DNA of 11,970 nt, from positions 1 to 11,970 of the forward strand of contig CALEPR010000055.1 in the NCBI GenBank assembly GCA_937910665.1. The letters run 5' to 3'. This DNA comes from an uncultured Selenomonadales bacterium (lineage in GTDB: Bacteria; Bacillota; Negativicutes; Selenomonadales; Selenomonadaceae). A program made the position numbers and the translations under genes. The notes under the pieces were generated by a model. It ran no database searches. It saw only the letters and a program-made list of their open reading frames with translations, and was not told the DNA's origin. Shown in pieces: positions 1 through 6,847 of this stretch; position 1 is the stretch's first letter; each line of letters opens with the position of its first letter.

Positions 1-62
1 AGTTCTTTCCCCGTGTCCTCAAAAAATACTTGACAGGTCTTTACATAACGGAGGTAAAAATT

Positions 63-530
63 TTGTCTGCAGAAAAGGTAAAAAATTTTTTCGCCGCTCT
101 CGGCGAACTTGAAAAAGTTCAGGAATTTGAAAATTCCACCGCGACTTCCGAACAAGCCGCACAAGTTTTAAATTGTCAGCTCGGGCAGATTGCAAAAACA
201 ATTTCGGTCTTTGTGGATAAAAAACCTGTTTTAGTTTTGGTTTCGGGAGACATGAAACTCGACAACAAAAAATTTAAAAATCAATTTGGTTGTCGTCCGC
301 GCATGATTCCTGTCGATGAAGTTGAAAATTTAATTGGTCATGCGGTCGGTGGAGTTTGTCCTTTTGCCGTGAACGATGGAGTTCCAATTTATCTTGACGA
401 ATCTTTGCGGCGTTTTAAAAATATTTTTCCTGCGGCAGGTTCGAGCAACAGTTTGGTGAATTTAAATCTTGACGAATTGGAAAAATATATAAAATTTGTC
501 GGCTGGATTGACGTGGCGAAATTGAAATAA
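63..530 (+). CDS. YbaK/EbsC-family aminoacyl-tRNA deacylase
   Basis: A 155-residue single-domain protein of the YbaK / prolyl-tRNA synthetase-associated editing family. Members hydrolyse mischarged aminoacyl-tRNAs such as Cys-tRNA(Pro) in trans in the cytoplasm. The family Lys is visible at about residue 45 (QIAKT), followed by a beta-rich stretch (VLVLVSGD), the glycine/CPF motif GGVCPFAV at 96-103 and the C-terminal FPAAGSSNS segment at 122-130. I chose the TTG at 63 because GGAGGT at 50-55 sits seven bases before it. An in-frame TTG at 30 has no ribosome binding site, although the frame stays open to the left edge. cbiK follows after 21 bases, so the two are probably co-transcribed. The family is clear; which tRNA is edited cannot be read from the sequence. 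Confidence 0.85.
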   Translation: MSAEKVKNFFAALGELEKVQEFENSTATSEQAAQVLNCQLGQIAKTISVFVDKKPVLVLVSGDMKLDNKKFKNQFGCRPRMIPVDEVENLIGHAVGGVCPFAVNDGVPIYLDESLRRFKNIFPAAGSSNSLVNLNLDELEKYIKFVGWIDVAKLK

Positions 531-551
531 AATTGGAGGGAACTTTTTTTT

Positions 552-1502
552 ATGAGCAGCTCAAAAAATTTTTCAGGTTATCGGCTCAACAGTGAAGTTA
601 AAAATCCTCCGTCCGCTCTCCAAAAAGCAAGTCAAATTGGAACGCTTGAATTTTATAATTCTGACTTCAAAGTTCGCGAAGAAAAAAATGCCGTCGTAGT
701 TTTGACTTTCGGCACAACTTTAAAGGAAACTCGAGAAAAAAATATTGACTCCATAGTTCGAGAAATTCAAATCGCTCATCCCGACAAAAAAATTTTTTCT
801 GCTTTCACAAGTCATATTGTTATCAAACATATTGCCGAGCGCGAAGGAAGTTGCAAATATTCCACGCCCGAAAAAACTTTGGACAAACTTCTTCAGGAAG
901 GTTACACAGGCGTTGCTCTCGTGTCGCTCGCCTTGATTCCCGGAATTGAGTACAAATATAACGTCGAAATTTTTCACGAGTACAAATTTAAGTTCAAAAA
1001 AATTTCTCTGTCAACTCCGCTGATGTATTGGCAAGGACAGGCGAATCAGTCCGACGATATTTCCGAAGTTTTGGAAGTTTTGTATTTCCCGAAAACCGAA
1101 AAAGATTCGGCAATTTTTTTGATGACTCACGGCACTCCCGATCCTTCAAACGCATACTATTCCGTTATGCAGGAGAAAATAAATTTGCGGCGCAACGATA
1201 TTTTTATTTACACCGTCGAAGGTTGGCCAAGTCTTGAAGATTGCATAAAAAAAATAGAAAATACTTCGGTGAAAAAAATTTTTTTGATGCCTTTCACGCT
1301 CGCTGCAGGAAATCATGTTGTCAACGATATGATCGGCGAGAAAAAAAATTCGCACAGAGAAATTTTGAAAAGTCATGGTTTTGAAGTGGAAATTTTTTTG
1401 AAAGGTCTGGGCGAAAATAAAAAAATTCGCGAAATTTATTTGGAACGCGCCGAGCAGGCAATTAAATTTCTGACTGAGGAGAAAAAAATTTATGTCGAAT
1501 GA
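552..1502 (+). CDS. cbiK: Sirohydrochlorin cobaltochelatase CbiK
   Basis: Class II chelatase that inserts Co2+ into sirohydrochlorin (factor II) early in the anaerobic cobalamin pathway. The core begins around residue 47 with VVVLTFGTT. The metal-binding and catalytic histidines expected for CbiK are His193 (MTHGT) and His255 (AAGNHVVNDM), and Glu223 lies in TVEGWP. The terminal KGLGEN motif is at 284-289. The protein has 316 residues, roughly 50 more than enteric CbiK. The excess is a polar N-terminal extension of about 45 residues that does not look like a signal peptide, unlike the exported CbiK of some sulfate reducers. ATG at 552 follows TTGGAGGG at 533-540, and no other Met codon occurs before residue 158. 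The end overlaps rlmB by 11 bases, implying translational coupling. Confidence 0.9.
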   Translation: MSSSKNFSGYRLNSEVKNPPSALQKASQIGTLEFYNSDFKVREEKNAVVVLTFGTTLKETREKNIDSIVREIQIAHPDKKIFSAFTSHIVIKHIAEREGSCKYSTPEKTLDKLLQEGYTGVALVSLALIPGIEYKYNVEIFHEYKFKFKKISLSTPLMYWQGQANQSDDISEVLEVLYFPKTEKDSAIFLMTHGTPDPSNAYYSVMQEKINLRRNDIFIYTVEGWPSLEDCIKKIENTSVKKIFLMPFTLAAGNHVVNDMIGEKKNSHREILKSHGFEVEIFLKGLGENKKIREIYLERAEQAIKFLTEEKKIYVE

Positions 1503-2241
1503 AGATTTAATTTTTGGAAGAAATTCTGTAACAGAAGCATTGAAAGCAGGACGGAGCATAAATAAAATTTTTTTGCTCGACGACAAAAATAATATTCCGC
1601 TGAAAAAAATTTTTGCTTTGGCGAAGGAAAAAAAAATTGTCGCGGAATTTTTGAGCCGCGCGAAGTTGGATAAACTTTCAGGAGGAAAAAATCATCAAGG
1701 CGTTATTGCATCCGCGTCGCCTGTTCAATATTCCACGACGGAGGAAATTTTATCTCTCGCCGCAGAAAAAAATCAGTCGCCTTTTATAATCCTGTTGGAC
1801 GAATTGGAAGATCCGCACAACTTTGGAGCAATTTTGCGGACGGCGGATGCAGTTGGAGTTCACGGCGTAATTATTCCAAAACGTCGGAGCGTTTCCCTCA
1901 ACTCGACAGTTGCAAAAACTTCTTCGGGAGCGGCTGAATATGTCAAGGTCGCGCAGGTTACAAATGTCGCGGAAACTTTGAAAAAATTTCGCGACTTGGA
2001 TTTAAAAATTGTCGGAAGTGACATTTGTGCGGAGAAAAATTTTTCCGACGCAGATTTGACAGGCGGAATTGTTTTGGTCATTGGCAGCGAAGGAAAAGGT
2101 ATGCGCCGACTCACGAAAGAAAATTGCGATTTGCTTGTAAAAATTCCGATGGTCGGAAAAATAAATTCGCTCAATGCCTCAGTTGCGGGAGCGGTTTTGA
2201 TGTATGAAATTTTTAATCAGCGTTCCAAAGTCGGCGACTGA
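1492..2241 (+). CDS. rlmB: 23S rRNA (guanosine-2'-O-)-methyltransferase RlmB (SpoU/TrmH family)
   Basis: SPOUT-class methyltransferase of 249 residues that methylates a ribose 2'-OH in 23S rRNA (G2251 in E. coli numbering) using S-adenosylmethionine. The N-terminal substrate-binding domain (FGRNSVTEAL at 8-17, NHQGVIA at 67-73) is followed by the knotted catalytic domain. Its motifs are all present: motif 1 with Asn110 and Arg116 (DPHNFGAILRTADA), motif 2 with Glu200 (IGSEGKGMRRL) and motif 3 SLNASVAGAVLMYE at 226-239. The ATG at 1492 lies inside the 3' end of cbiK and is preceded by GAGGAG at 1476-1481. The family assignment is firm. RlmB versus a related paralogue such as a TrmH/RlmH-like rRNA enzyme rests on length and the N-terminal domain. 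Confidence 0.9.
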   Translation: MSNEDLIFGRNSVTEALKAGRSINKIFLLDDKNNIPLKKIFALAKEKKIVAEFLSRAKLDKLSGGKNHQGVIASASPVQYSTTEEILSLAAEKNQSPFIILLDELEDPHNFGAILRTADAVGVHGVIIPKRRSVSLNSTVAKTSSGAAEYVKVAQVTNVAETLKKFRDLDLKIVGSDICAEKNFSDADLTGGIVLVIGSEGKGMRRLTKENCDLLVKIPMVGKINSLNASVAGAVLMYEIFNQRSKVGD

Positions 2242-2249
2242 AAACTTGT

Positions 2250-2313
2250 TTCAAAAGTTCCGGGGAGAAGGGGAAACTAAATCCCATTCCCTGAAACTTT
2301 GAATACAGCTTCT
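2250..2313 (+). repeat. Structured repeat element, copy A (upstream of cbiA)
   Basis: The 42 bases at 2272-2313 match 10238-10279 with four differences. Nested pairing is possible. The outer stem is 2250-2259 with 2295-2303 and one bulged A at 2256. The middle stem is 2262-2266 with 2288-2292. The apical stem is 2271-2274 with 2282-2285, closing a 7-base loop AACTAAA at 2275-2281. Copy B folds identically, with compensatory substitutions (see findings). The element ends 12 bases before the cbiA ribosome binding site at 2325, so it would lie in the cbiA leader. It could be a cis-acting RNA or a short interspersed repeat. It does not resemble a cobalamin riboswitch. Confidence 0.7.
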
Positions 2314-2335
2314 GAAAAGATTTTGAGGTTCTGTC

Positions 2336-3748
2336 ATGAAAAATTTTCCACGCTTGGTAATTGCGGCGACTCAGAGCGGCGCAGGAAAAACTACAATAGT
2401 TTCGGGAATTTTGGCGGCGTTGAAAAAGCGCGGTTTGAAAGTTCAATCTTACAAAGTTGGGCCCGATTACATTGACGGAGGATTTCATTCGCTTGCGTCG
2501 GGCAGAGCGGCGCACAATTTGGATTCTTGGTTGGTTGGGGAAAAAAATCTTGCCAATATTTTTTTTGAAACTTTCGGCGACGCGGATATTGCAATTATCG
2601 AAGGAGTTATGGGACTTTTCGACGGCGGGCGCGGAGGAATTTCTTCGACTGCCGAAATTGCGAAAATTTTAAATGCGCCTGTATTTTTAGTCATCGACGC
2701 AAAGAGTATGGGCACGAGTGCGGCGGCTGTCGCTTTGGGTTTTAAAAATTTCGACAAAGATTTAAATTTTGCCGGAGTTATTTTGAATCGAATCGGTTCG
2801 GAAAGTCACAAAAAAATTATCTGCGACGCTCTGGAGAAATTAAATATAAAATGTTTCGGAGCGGTCAAACGCAACGCAGAATTTTTTTTGCCTGAAAGAC
2901 ATTTAGGACTTGTGCCGACTGCTGAAAATAATTTTTCCGAAGTCATTGAAAAAATTTCCGTCGCCGTCGAAAAGCAAATAAATCTTGATAAACTTTTTGA
3001 AGTTGCAAAAAATCAGATGGAAAGTTTGAAAGATGGAAAGATTGAAAGTAAAATTTCCTCATTCCTCACTCCTCATTCCTCACTCCTCATTGCTGTGGCA
3101 AAGGACGAGGCATTTAATTTTTATTATGAAGAAAGTCTGCGCGAATTGGAAAAACTCGGCGCGGAAATTATTTTTTTCAGTCCGCTGAAAGATAAAGTTT
3201 TGCCTGAAAAAATTTCCGGTTTAATTTTGGGCGGCGGCTTTCCTGAAATGTTTGCCGAACAACTTGAAAAAAATTTTTCTATGCGCGAATCGATAAAAAA
3301 TTTTGCTGAAAAAAAACTTCCAATTTTTGCGGAGTGCGGCGGCTATATGTACTTGATGAAGTCGATTGAAAATTTTTCCGGAAAAGTTTTTGAAATGTGC
3401 GGCGCGATTCCGAACCGTTCAAAAATGACAGACAAGTTGCAAATGGTCGGTTACGTCAGCGCGACTTTAACAAAAAATTGCATTATCGGTTCAGTTGGTG
3501 ATAAAATTCAAGCGCATGAATTTCATTTTTCGATTGAGGAAAAAAATTTGTCGGAGGAAAAAATTTTTGACTGTGAAAAGTTGAGGACAGGTGAAAAATA
3601 TTTTGCAGGCTGGGCGAATGAAAATATTCTTGCGTCATACTTACATTTGCATTTTGTCGGCTGTCCGAGCGTTGCAAAAAATTTTGTCGAATCTTGTAAA
3701 AAGTTTCGGGAGGGCAACGTGACGTTGCATCCAGTTGACGCGATTTAG
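2336..3748 (+). CDS. cbiA: Cobyrinate a,c-diamide synthase CbiA
   Basis: ATP- and glutamine-dependent amidotransferase that amidates the a and c side chains of cobyrinic acid in the anaerobic cobalamin pathway. The N-terminal synthetase domain has a P-loop-type motif TQSGAGKTT at 12-20, then SYKVGPDYID at 38-47 and IIEGVMGLFDG at 87-97. The C-terminal glutaminase domain carries the nucleophile Cys334 (AECGGYMYL) and the histidine of SYLHLHF at 434-440. The 470-residue length fits the family. ATG at 2336 follows TGAGGTT at 2324-2330. The interdomain linker (about residues 227-250) is encoded by two adjacent short tandem repeats that keep frame. cbiK lies two genes upstream, but cbiA is separated from rlmB by a 94-base gap holding repeat copy A, so it may have its own leader. 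Confidence 0.93.
   Translation: MKNFPRLVIAATQSGAGKTTIVSGILAALKKRGLKVQSYKVGPDYIDGGFHSLASGRAAHNLDSWLVGEKNLANIFFETFGDADIAIIEGVMGLFDGGRGGISSTAEIAKILNAPVFLVIDAKSMGTSAAAVALGFKNFDKDLNFAGVILNRIGSESHKKIICDALEKLNIKCFGAVKRNAEFFLPERHLGLVPTAENNFSEVIEKISVAVEKQINLDKLFEVAKNQMESLKDGKIESKISSFLTPHSSLLIAVAKDEAFNFYYEESLRELEKLGAEIIFFSPLKDKVLPEKISGLILGGGFPEMFAEQLEKNFSMRESIKNFAEKKLPIFAECGGYMYLMKSIENFSGKVFEMCGAIPNRSKMTDKLQMVGYVSATLTKNCIIGSVGDKIQAHEFHFSIEEKNLSEEKIFDCEKLRTGEKYFAGWANENILASYLHLHFVGCPSVAKNFVESCKKFREGNVTLHPVDAI
3017..3091 (+). repeat. Two tandem low-complexity repeats inside the cbiA linker
   Basis: Two copies of a 16-base unit (ATGGAAAGTTTGAAAG at 3017-3032 and the same with one change at 3033-3048) are followed nine bases later by a 14-base unit CTCATTCCTCACTC at 3058-3071, repeated at 3072-3085 and partially at 3086-3091. 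Neither period is a multiple of three, so successive copies are read in different frames, yet the whole insert keeps cbiA open. The CT-rich stretch is unlike the A/T-tract style of the surrounding gene. Confidence 0.85.
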
Positions 3749-3766
3749 TTTTGTCGCAGAAAAAAT

Positions 3767-3795
3767 TTTACAACCGCGTTTAAATGTTCTATAAA
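3767..3795 (+). promoter_or_regulatory. Sigma-70-type promoter for the Uma2 gene
   Basis: TTTACA at 3767-3772, a 17-base spacer, then TATAAA at 3790-3795; each box matches consensus in five of six positions. A start about seven bases downstream would fall at the ribosome binding site (3802-3808), giving a very short leader, so the predicted start is tight but possible. Confidence 0.45.
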
Positions 3796-3814
3796 AAATT
3801 TGGAGGTGTTACAG

Positions 3815-4402
3815 ATGTTGAACTCGGCAGTTAGACCTTATGACGAAGATTATGAAATTATCGAGGGGGAAAAAATTATGTCACCTGCGGCTAATCTCAG
3901 TCACAGTAAAATTATTTTGCGAATTGCTTTTGCTGTCGAGAGATATTGCGAGGAAAATAATCTTGAAGCGCAAATTTTTACCGATAATGTTGATGTTCAT
4001 TTGCCGGACGGAAATTATTTTAAACCTGACTTGACAGTTGTTTTGAAAGAAAATGAAAGTATTCTTGACTGGAAAGGCGACATTAACGGCGTACCTGACA
4101 TGGTTGTTGAAGTTTTGTCGAAGTCCACGAGGAAGAGAGATTTGACAATCAAGAAAGATGTTTATGAAAGAAATGGCGTAAAAATTTATTGGATTGTAGA
4201 TCCTTTTTCAAAAACCATTTCAATCTATCTCTTGAAGGACGGAAAATATTTTTTGGAAGATGAATACACTTACTTTGATGAAACAGAATTTAATCGACTT
4301 GAAGATTATGAAAAAGCTGAAGTTAAATTTGAAGTGCCTGTGCATTTGTTTGAAGGTTTGAAAATTAAATTGGCGTACGTTTTTAAATGGTGTCCATGGT
4401 GA
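3815..4402 (+). CDS. Uma2-family (DUF820) PD-(D/E)XK nuclease-like protein
   Basis: A 195-residue protein with the Uma2/DUF820 restriction-endonuclease-like fold. Family landmarks are visible in order: YEIIEGEKIMSPA at 13-25, the PD of PDLTVV (Asp72), then DMVVEVLSKSTRKRD at 95-109 with Glu99, a downstream Lys pair at 113-114, YERNGVKIYWIVDP at 117-130 and a C-terminal beta-rich tail. These include the acidic and lysine residues expected of a PD-(D/E)XK site, so it is probably intact. ATG at 3815 follows GGAGGTG at 3802-3808; the in-frame TTG at 3800 overlaps that site and is rejected. Uma2 proteins occur in many copies in some bacteria and their cellular role is poorly known. It sits alone between cbiA and smpB and ends 24 bases before smpB. 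Confidence 0.85.
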   Translation: MLNSAVRPYDEDYEIIEGEKIMSPAANLSHSKIILRIAFAVERYCEENNLEAQIFTDNVDVHLPDGNYFKPDLTVVLKENESILDWKGDINGVPDMVVEVLSKSTRKRDLTIKKDVYERNGVKIYWIVDPFSKTISIYLLKDGKYFLEDEYTYFDETEFNRLEDYEKAEVKFEVPVHLFEGLKIKLAYVFKWCPW

Positions 4403-4426
4403 AAAATTTTTTGGGAGGAAATTATT

Positions 4427-4897
4427 TTGAAAAAAGATGAACACATAAAAATTGCTTGCGAAAATCGAAAGGCGCGACATGATTATTTTATTCATGAAAC
4501 TTTTGAGGCAGGTTTGGAACTTAAAGGCACTGAAGTAAAAAGTCTTCGCGTCGGCAAGGCAAATTTAAAAGACAGTTATGCAGTCGTCAAGGACGGAGAA
4601 ATTTTTGCAGAACATATTCATATCAGCGTTTATGAACAAGGAAATATTTTTAATCATGATCCGCTCAGGCGAAGAAAACTTTTGATGCACAAGAAAGAAA
4701 TTTTGAAACTTTTCAGCAAAACTCGCGAAAGAGGTTTTACTTTGATTCCGCTGAAAATTTATTTTAAAAAAGGTCGCGCAAAAATGGAGCTGGCTCTCGC
4801 AAGCGGCAAACATAATTATGACAAACGTGCAGCCCTTGCCGAAAAAACTGCAAAGCGTGACATTGATCGCGCCATGAAAGACAGACAGAAATTTTAA
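4427..4897 (+). CDS. smpB: SsrA-binding protein SmpB
   Basis: Small basic cytoplasmic protein that binds tmRNA and delivers it to stalled ribosomes for trans-translation. It has 156 residues, the normal size. Conserved blocks are NRKARHDYFI at 13-22, a GxELKGTEVKSLR block around 29-41, the central NLKDSYAVV segment and ALASGKHNYDKR at 123-134. The lysine-rich C-terminal tail is the part that enters the decoding centre. I chose TTG 4427 because GGGAGG at 4413-4418 lies eight bases upstream. It probably shares a transcript with the Uma2 gene in front of it. No tmRNA gene was seen in this window. Confidence 0.95.
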   Translation: MKKDEHIKIACENRKARHDYFIHETFEAGLELKGTEVKSLRVGKANLKDSYAVVKDGEIFAEHIHISVYEQGNIFNHDPLRRRKLLMHKKEILKLFSKTRERGFTLIPLKIYFKKGRAKMELALASGKHNYDKRAALAEKTAKRDIDRAMKDRQKF

Positions 4898-4924
4898 ACA
4901 AATCCCTGTAGCCTGTTCACCGAG

Positions 4925-4945
4925 AAGCTGTGACACAGTTTTTTT
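4925..4945 (+). terminator. Weak intrinsic terminator after smpB
   Basis: AAGCTGT (4925-4931), a GAC triloop, then ACAGTTT (4935-4941), with one G-T pair, running into seven Ts (4939-4945). It lies between smpB and rsmG. The stem is short, so read-through into rsmG is likely, since no promoter is visible in the 23 bases left before rsmG. Confidence 0.4.
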
Positions 4946-4968
4946 AATTTTTGGCGGAGATGGTAAAA

Positions 4969-5685
4969 ATGTTTCGTAAAATTTTATTTAGCGACGCAAA
5001 AAGTTTTGGAATAGAACTCAATGAGGTGCAACTCGATCGCTTTGAAATTTTTTACAAACTTGTGACGGAGTGGAATGAAAAAATAAATTTAACTGCCATT
5101 ACAGGCGAAAAAGATTTTGCGGTTAAACATATAATTGATTCGCTGAGTTGTTGGGAAGAAAAAAAATTTTTGTCCGCGAAAAAAATTATCGATGTGGGAA
5201 CCGGCGCAGGATTTCCCGGACTGCCGCTAAAAATTTTCAAACCGGAATTGGAAATTGTTTTGTTGGATTCTCTTTCAAAGCGCGTGGAATTTTTAAAAAA
5301 AGTTGTCGCAGAATTAAATTTGCAAAATGTGACTTGCGTTCACGGTCGCGCAGAAGATTTTGCTCGGCAAAAAAATTTTCGCGAACAATTCGACGCAGCT
5401 TTTACTCGCGCAGTTTCCCGACTGAATGTAATCGCGGAATATTGTTTGCCTTTCGTGAAAGTCGGCGGAATTTTTGCCGCACTGAAAGGTAAAAAATTTT
5501 TGGAGGAAATTTCTGAAGCGAAGTCGGCTGTAAAAATTCTTGGCGGCGGCGAAATAAATTTTATCGAAAAAAATTTGCCTGACTTGCCCGACAAACGCGC
5601 GGTTATTTACATCGACAAAATAAAATCTACGCAAAAAAAATTTCCGCGAAAGGCGGGAACTCCTGTAAAAAATCCTTTGATTTAA
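4969..5685 (+). CDS. rsmG: 16S rRNA (guanine-N7)-methyltransferase RsmG (GidB)
   Basis: S-adenosylmethionine-dependent methyltransferase that makes m7G527 in 16S rRNA; loss in other bacteria gives low-level streptomycin resistance. It has 238 residues, matching the usual size. The SAM-binding loop DVGTGAGFPGLPL is at 75-87, the acidic residue after beta-2 is in LLDSLSKR at 98-105, and the family motifs RAVSRL (147-152) and PRKAGTPVKNPL (226-237) are present. ATG 4969 follows GGAG at 4956-4959. In-frame TTG 4951 and ATG 4960 upstream lack a site and overlap it. The stop codon lies inside the downstream terminator hairpin. It usually sits with mnmG near the origin in Bacillota; here that neighbour is absent. 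Confidence 0.95.
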   Translation: MFRKILFSDAKSFGIELNEVQLDRFEIFYKLVTEWNEKINLTAITGEKDFAVKHIIDSLSCWEEKKFLSAKKIIDVGTGAGFPGLPLKIFKPELEIVLLDSLSKRVEFLKKVVAELNLQNVTCVHGRAEDFARQKNFREQFDAAFTRAVSRLNVIAEYCLPFVKVGGIFAALKGKKFLEEISEAKSAVKILGGGEINFIEKNLPDLPDKRAVIYIDKIKSTQKKFPRKAGTPVKNPLI

Positions 5686-5697
5686 AGGATTTTTTTT
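5667..5697 (+). terminator. Intrinsic terminator overlapping the rsmG stop codon
   Basis: Perfect stem AATCCTTT (5671-5678) with AAAGGATT (5684-5691), loop GATTT, extended by four flanking A-T pairs and continuing into a T run to 5697. The rsmG TAA (5683-5685) is inside the hairpin, so the last codons are part of the terminator. Confidence 0.85.
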
Positions 5698-5733
5698 AAG
5701 TAAGTCGAAAAGACACTTTCGAGGTGAATTATC

Positions 5734-6834
5734 TTGGACGCGAAAAAAATTTTTGTCGGCAGTTTGATCTTGTCGTCAATCTTTATAAATTTTTCTCCGG
5801 CGTTGGCTGACGATGAAGACGTTGAAATTTTTGGAAGTGAATTTGAAGAAGTTGAAGATAATCCTGCGCCAACAAATCAGCGGCAAGATGTTGAAGAAAC
5901 GCAGCCGCCACAAACTGAATCACAAACTGAAACGGCAGAGCATGAGCAAAATATTCCGCCGGAAATTTCCGAGCCCGAGCAACCTTCCTCGCAAAATATT
6001 CCGCCGGAAATTTCTGAGCCCGAACAACCTTCCTCGCAAAATATTCCTGTTACTTTTGACGATGACGATGAAGATCTCGACGACGAATTAAATTTTGATG
6101 ACCTGACTAAGCCGCGCCCGGAAACTCCGTCCACAGAAACTGTTCAATCTCCCGAGCCGACTGCCAAAGTAGATCCGCCGACAGAAGTTTTGCCGCCGAT
6201 AAATCCCGAACCGGAAAATACAAATCCTCCGACGCAAAAAAGTATTCTGCCGCCACCAAGTTATCCGACAGAAAAAGCAGATTCCGAAACAGAAGAGAAC
6301 AATCAAAAAAAATTGAAGACTCTAAAGGCGCGGTTTATAAAATTGACTATGGATCAAAATTATATTTACTACTTGGACAAGGAAACTGTAACTTGGAGAA
6401 AAATGCCTTACTCGACGACTGAAATGATGGCAGACGTTTGGATCAGAATGATTGAGAGAGACGACACGGAAATTTTGAGAGAAAATGAAGTGGACGACAT
6501 AATTTTTGCGGCAGAGCAAGGAAAACAATTTCGACCTGAGGACGTGGAAGTTTTGCGTCACCAAAAATATCATCTCGAACATTATTATTTGCGTCCAAAA
6601 ACTCAGCAGATTCAATATCTTGTCGAACTTTCCGACATTGAAGGAAATCCGCAAAACACAATCAACGAACGCACCTACAGTTACGCAAATTGGGAAAATT
6701 TAGTTCCAAACAGCGTAGAGTACAGAATTTATCATTCGGTAATAAAAATTATCGGCAAGGGAAAATCATCTTCCGATGCGCCGTCAAGTTTGACTGATAA
6801 ACTTGAAGAATATTTCAGAATTTCTATCAGATGA
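5734..6834 (+). CDS. Secreted Pro/Glu-rich protein of unknown function
   Basis: A 366-residue protein I do not recognise by name. The N-terminus is a signal peptide: lysines at 4-5, a hydrophobic core at 7-20, and a likely signal peptidase I site after SPALA (Ala25). Residues 26-190 are an acidic, Pro/Glu/Gln-rich low-complexity linker holding two exact 15-residue repeats beginning QNIPPEISEPEQ. Residues 193-366 form a compact domain (FIKLTMDQNYIYYLD, then DVWIRMIE, HYYLRPKTQQIQYL, NWENLVPNSV). From memory this resembles secreted proteins of Negativicutes, an unverified impression. TTG 5734 follows GAGGTG at 5721-5726, and a small hairpin CGAAA/TTTCG (5706-5721) abuts that site. It is the first gene of a four-gene set, 13 bases before the AAA+ gene. 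Confidence 0.75.
   Translation: MDAKKIFVGSLILSSIFINFSPALADDEDVEIFGSEFEEVEDNPAPTNQRQDVEETQPPQTESQTETAEHEQNIPPEISEPEQPSSQNIPPEISEPEQPSSQNIPVTFDDDDEDLDDELNFDDLTKPRPETPSTETVQSPEPTAKVDPPTEVLPPINPEPENTNPPTQKSILPPPSYPTEKADSETEENNQKKLKTLKARFIKLTMDQNYIYYLDKETVTWRKMPYSTTEMMADVWIRMIERDDTEILRENEVDDIIFAAEQGKQFRPEDVEVLRHQKYHLEHYYLRPKTQQIQYLVELSDIEGNPQNTINERTYSYANWENLVPNSVEYRIYHSVIKIIGKGKSSSDAPSSLTDKLEEYFRISIR
5947..6047 (+). repeat. 45-base tandem repeat in the secreted protein gene
   Basis: Unit 1 at 5947-5991 and unit 2 at 5992-6036 differ only at silent positions, and a third copy breaks off after 11 bases (6037-6047). It encodes two identical 15-residue repeats in the proline-rich linker. The unit is a multiple of three, so copy number can change without a frameshift. 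Confidence 0.92.
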
Positions 6835-6847
6835 GGAATCTAAAAAA

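Noticed and set aside
30..58. TTGACA at 30-35 as a promoter -35 box
   Set aside because: No acceptable -10 box lies 16-18 bases downstream; the ribosome binding site occupies that place.
3..62. Upstream in-frame extension of the first gene, including TTG at 30
   Set aside because: The frame is open to the left edge, but the only good ribosome binding site (50-55) points to TTG 63 and family length agrees with that start.
1146..1586. Long minus-strand open frames opposite cbiK, rlmB, cbiA and rsmG
   Set aside because: They are antisense to well-supported genes, lack ribosome binding sites, and their Phe/Asn-rich translation reflects the complementary Lys/Ile codons.
2242..2335. Cobalamin riboswitch in front of cbiA
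   Set aside because: The leader is far too short, no B12-box-like sequence was seen, and the fold present is the simple nested hairpin shared with 10186-10286.
4378..4412. Terminator at the end of the Uma2 gene (ATGG/CCAT hairpin)
   Set aside because: Stem of only four pairs, lying inside the coding end, with the T run displaced behind an A run.
4898..4940. Third copy of the structured repeat between smpB and rsmG
   Set aside because: Only short matches (AAATCCC, GAAGCTG) occur; the loop AACTAAA and the paired arms are absent.
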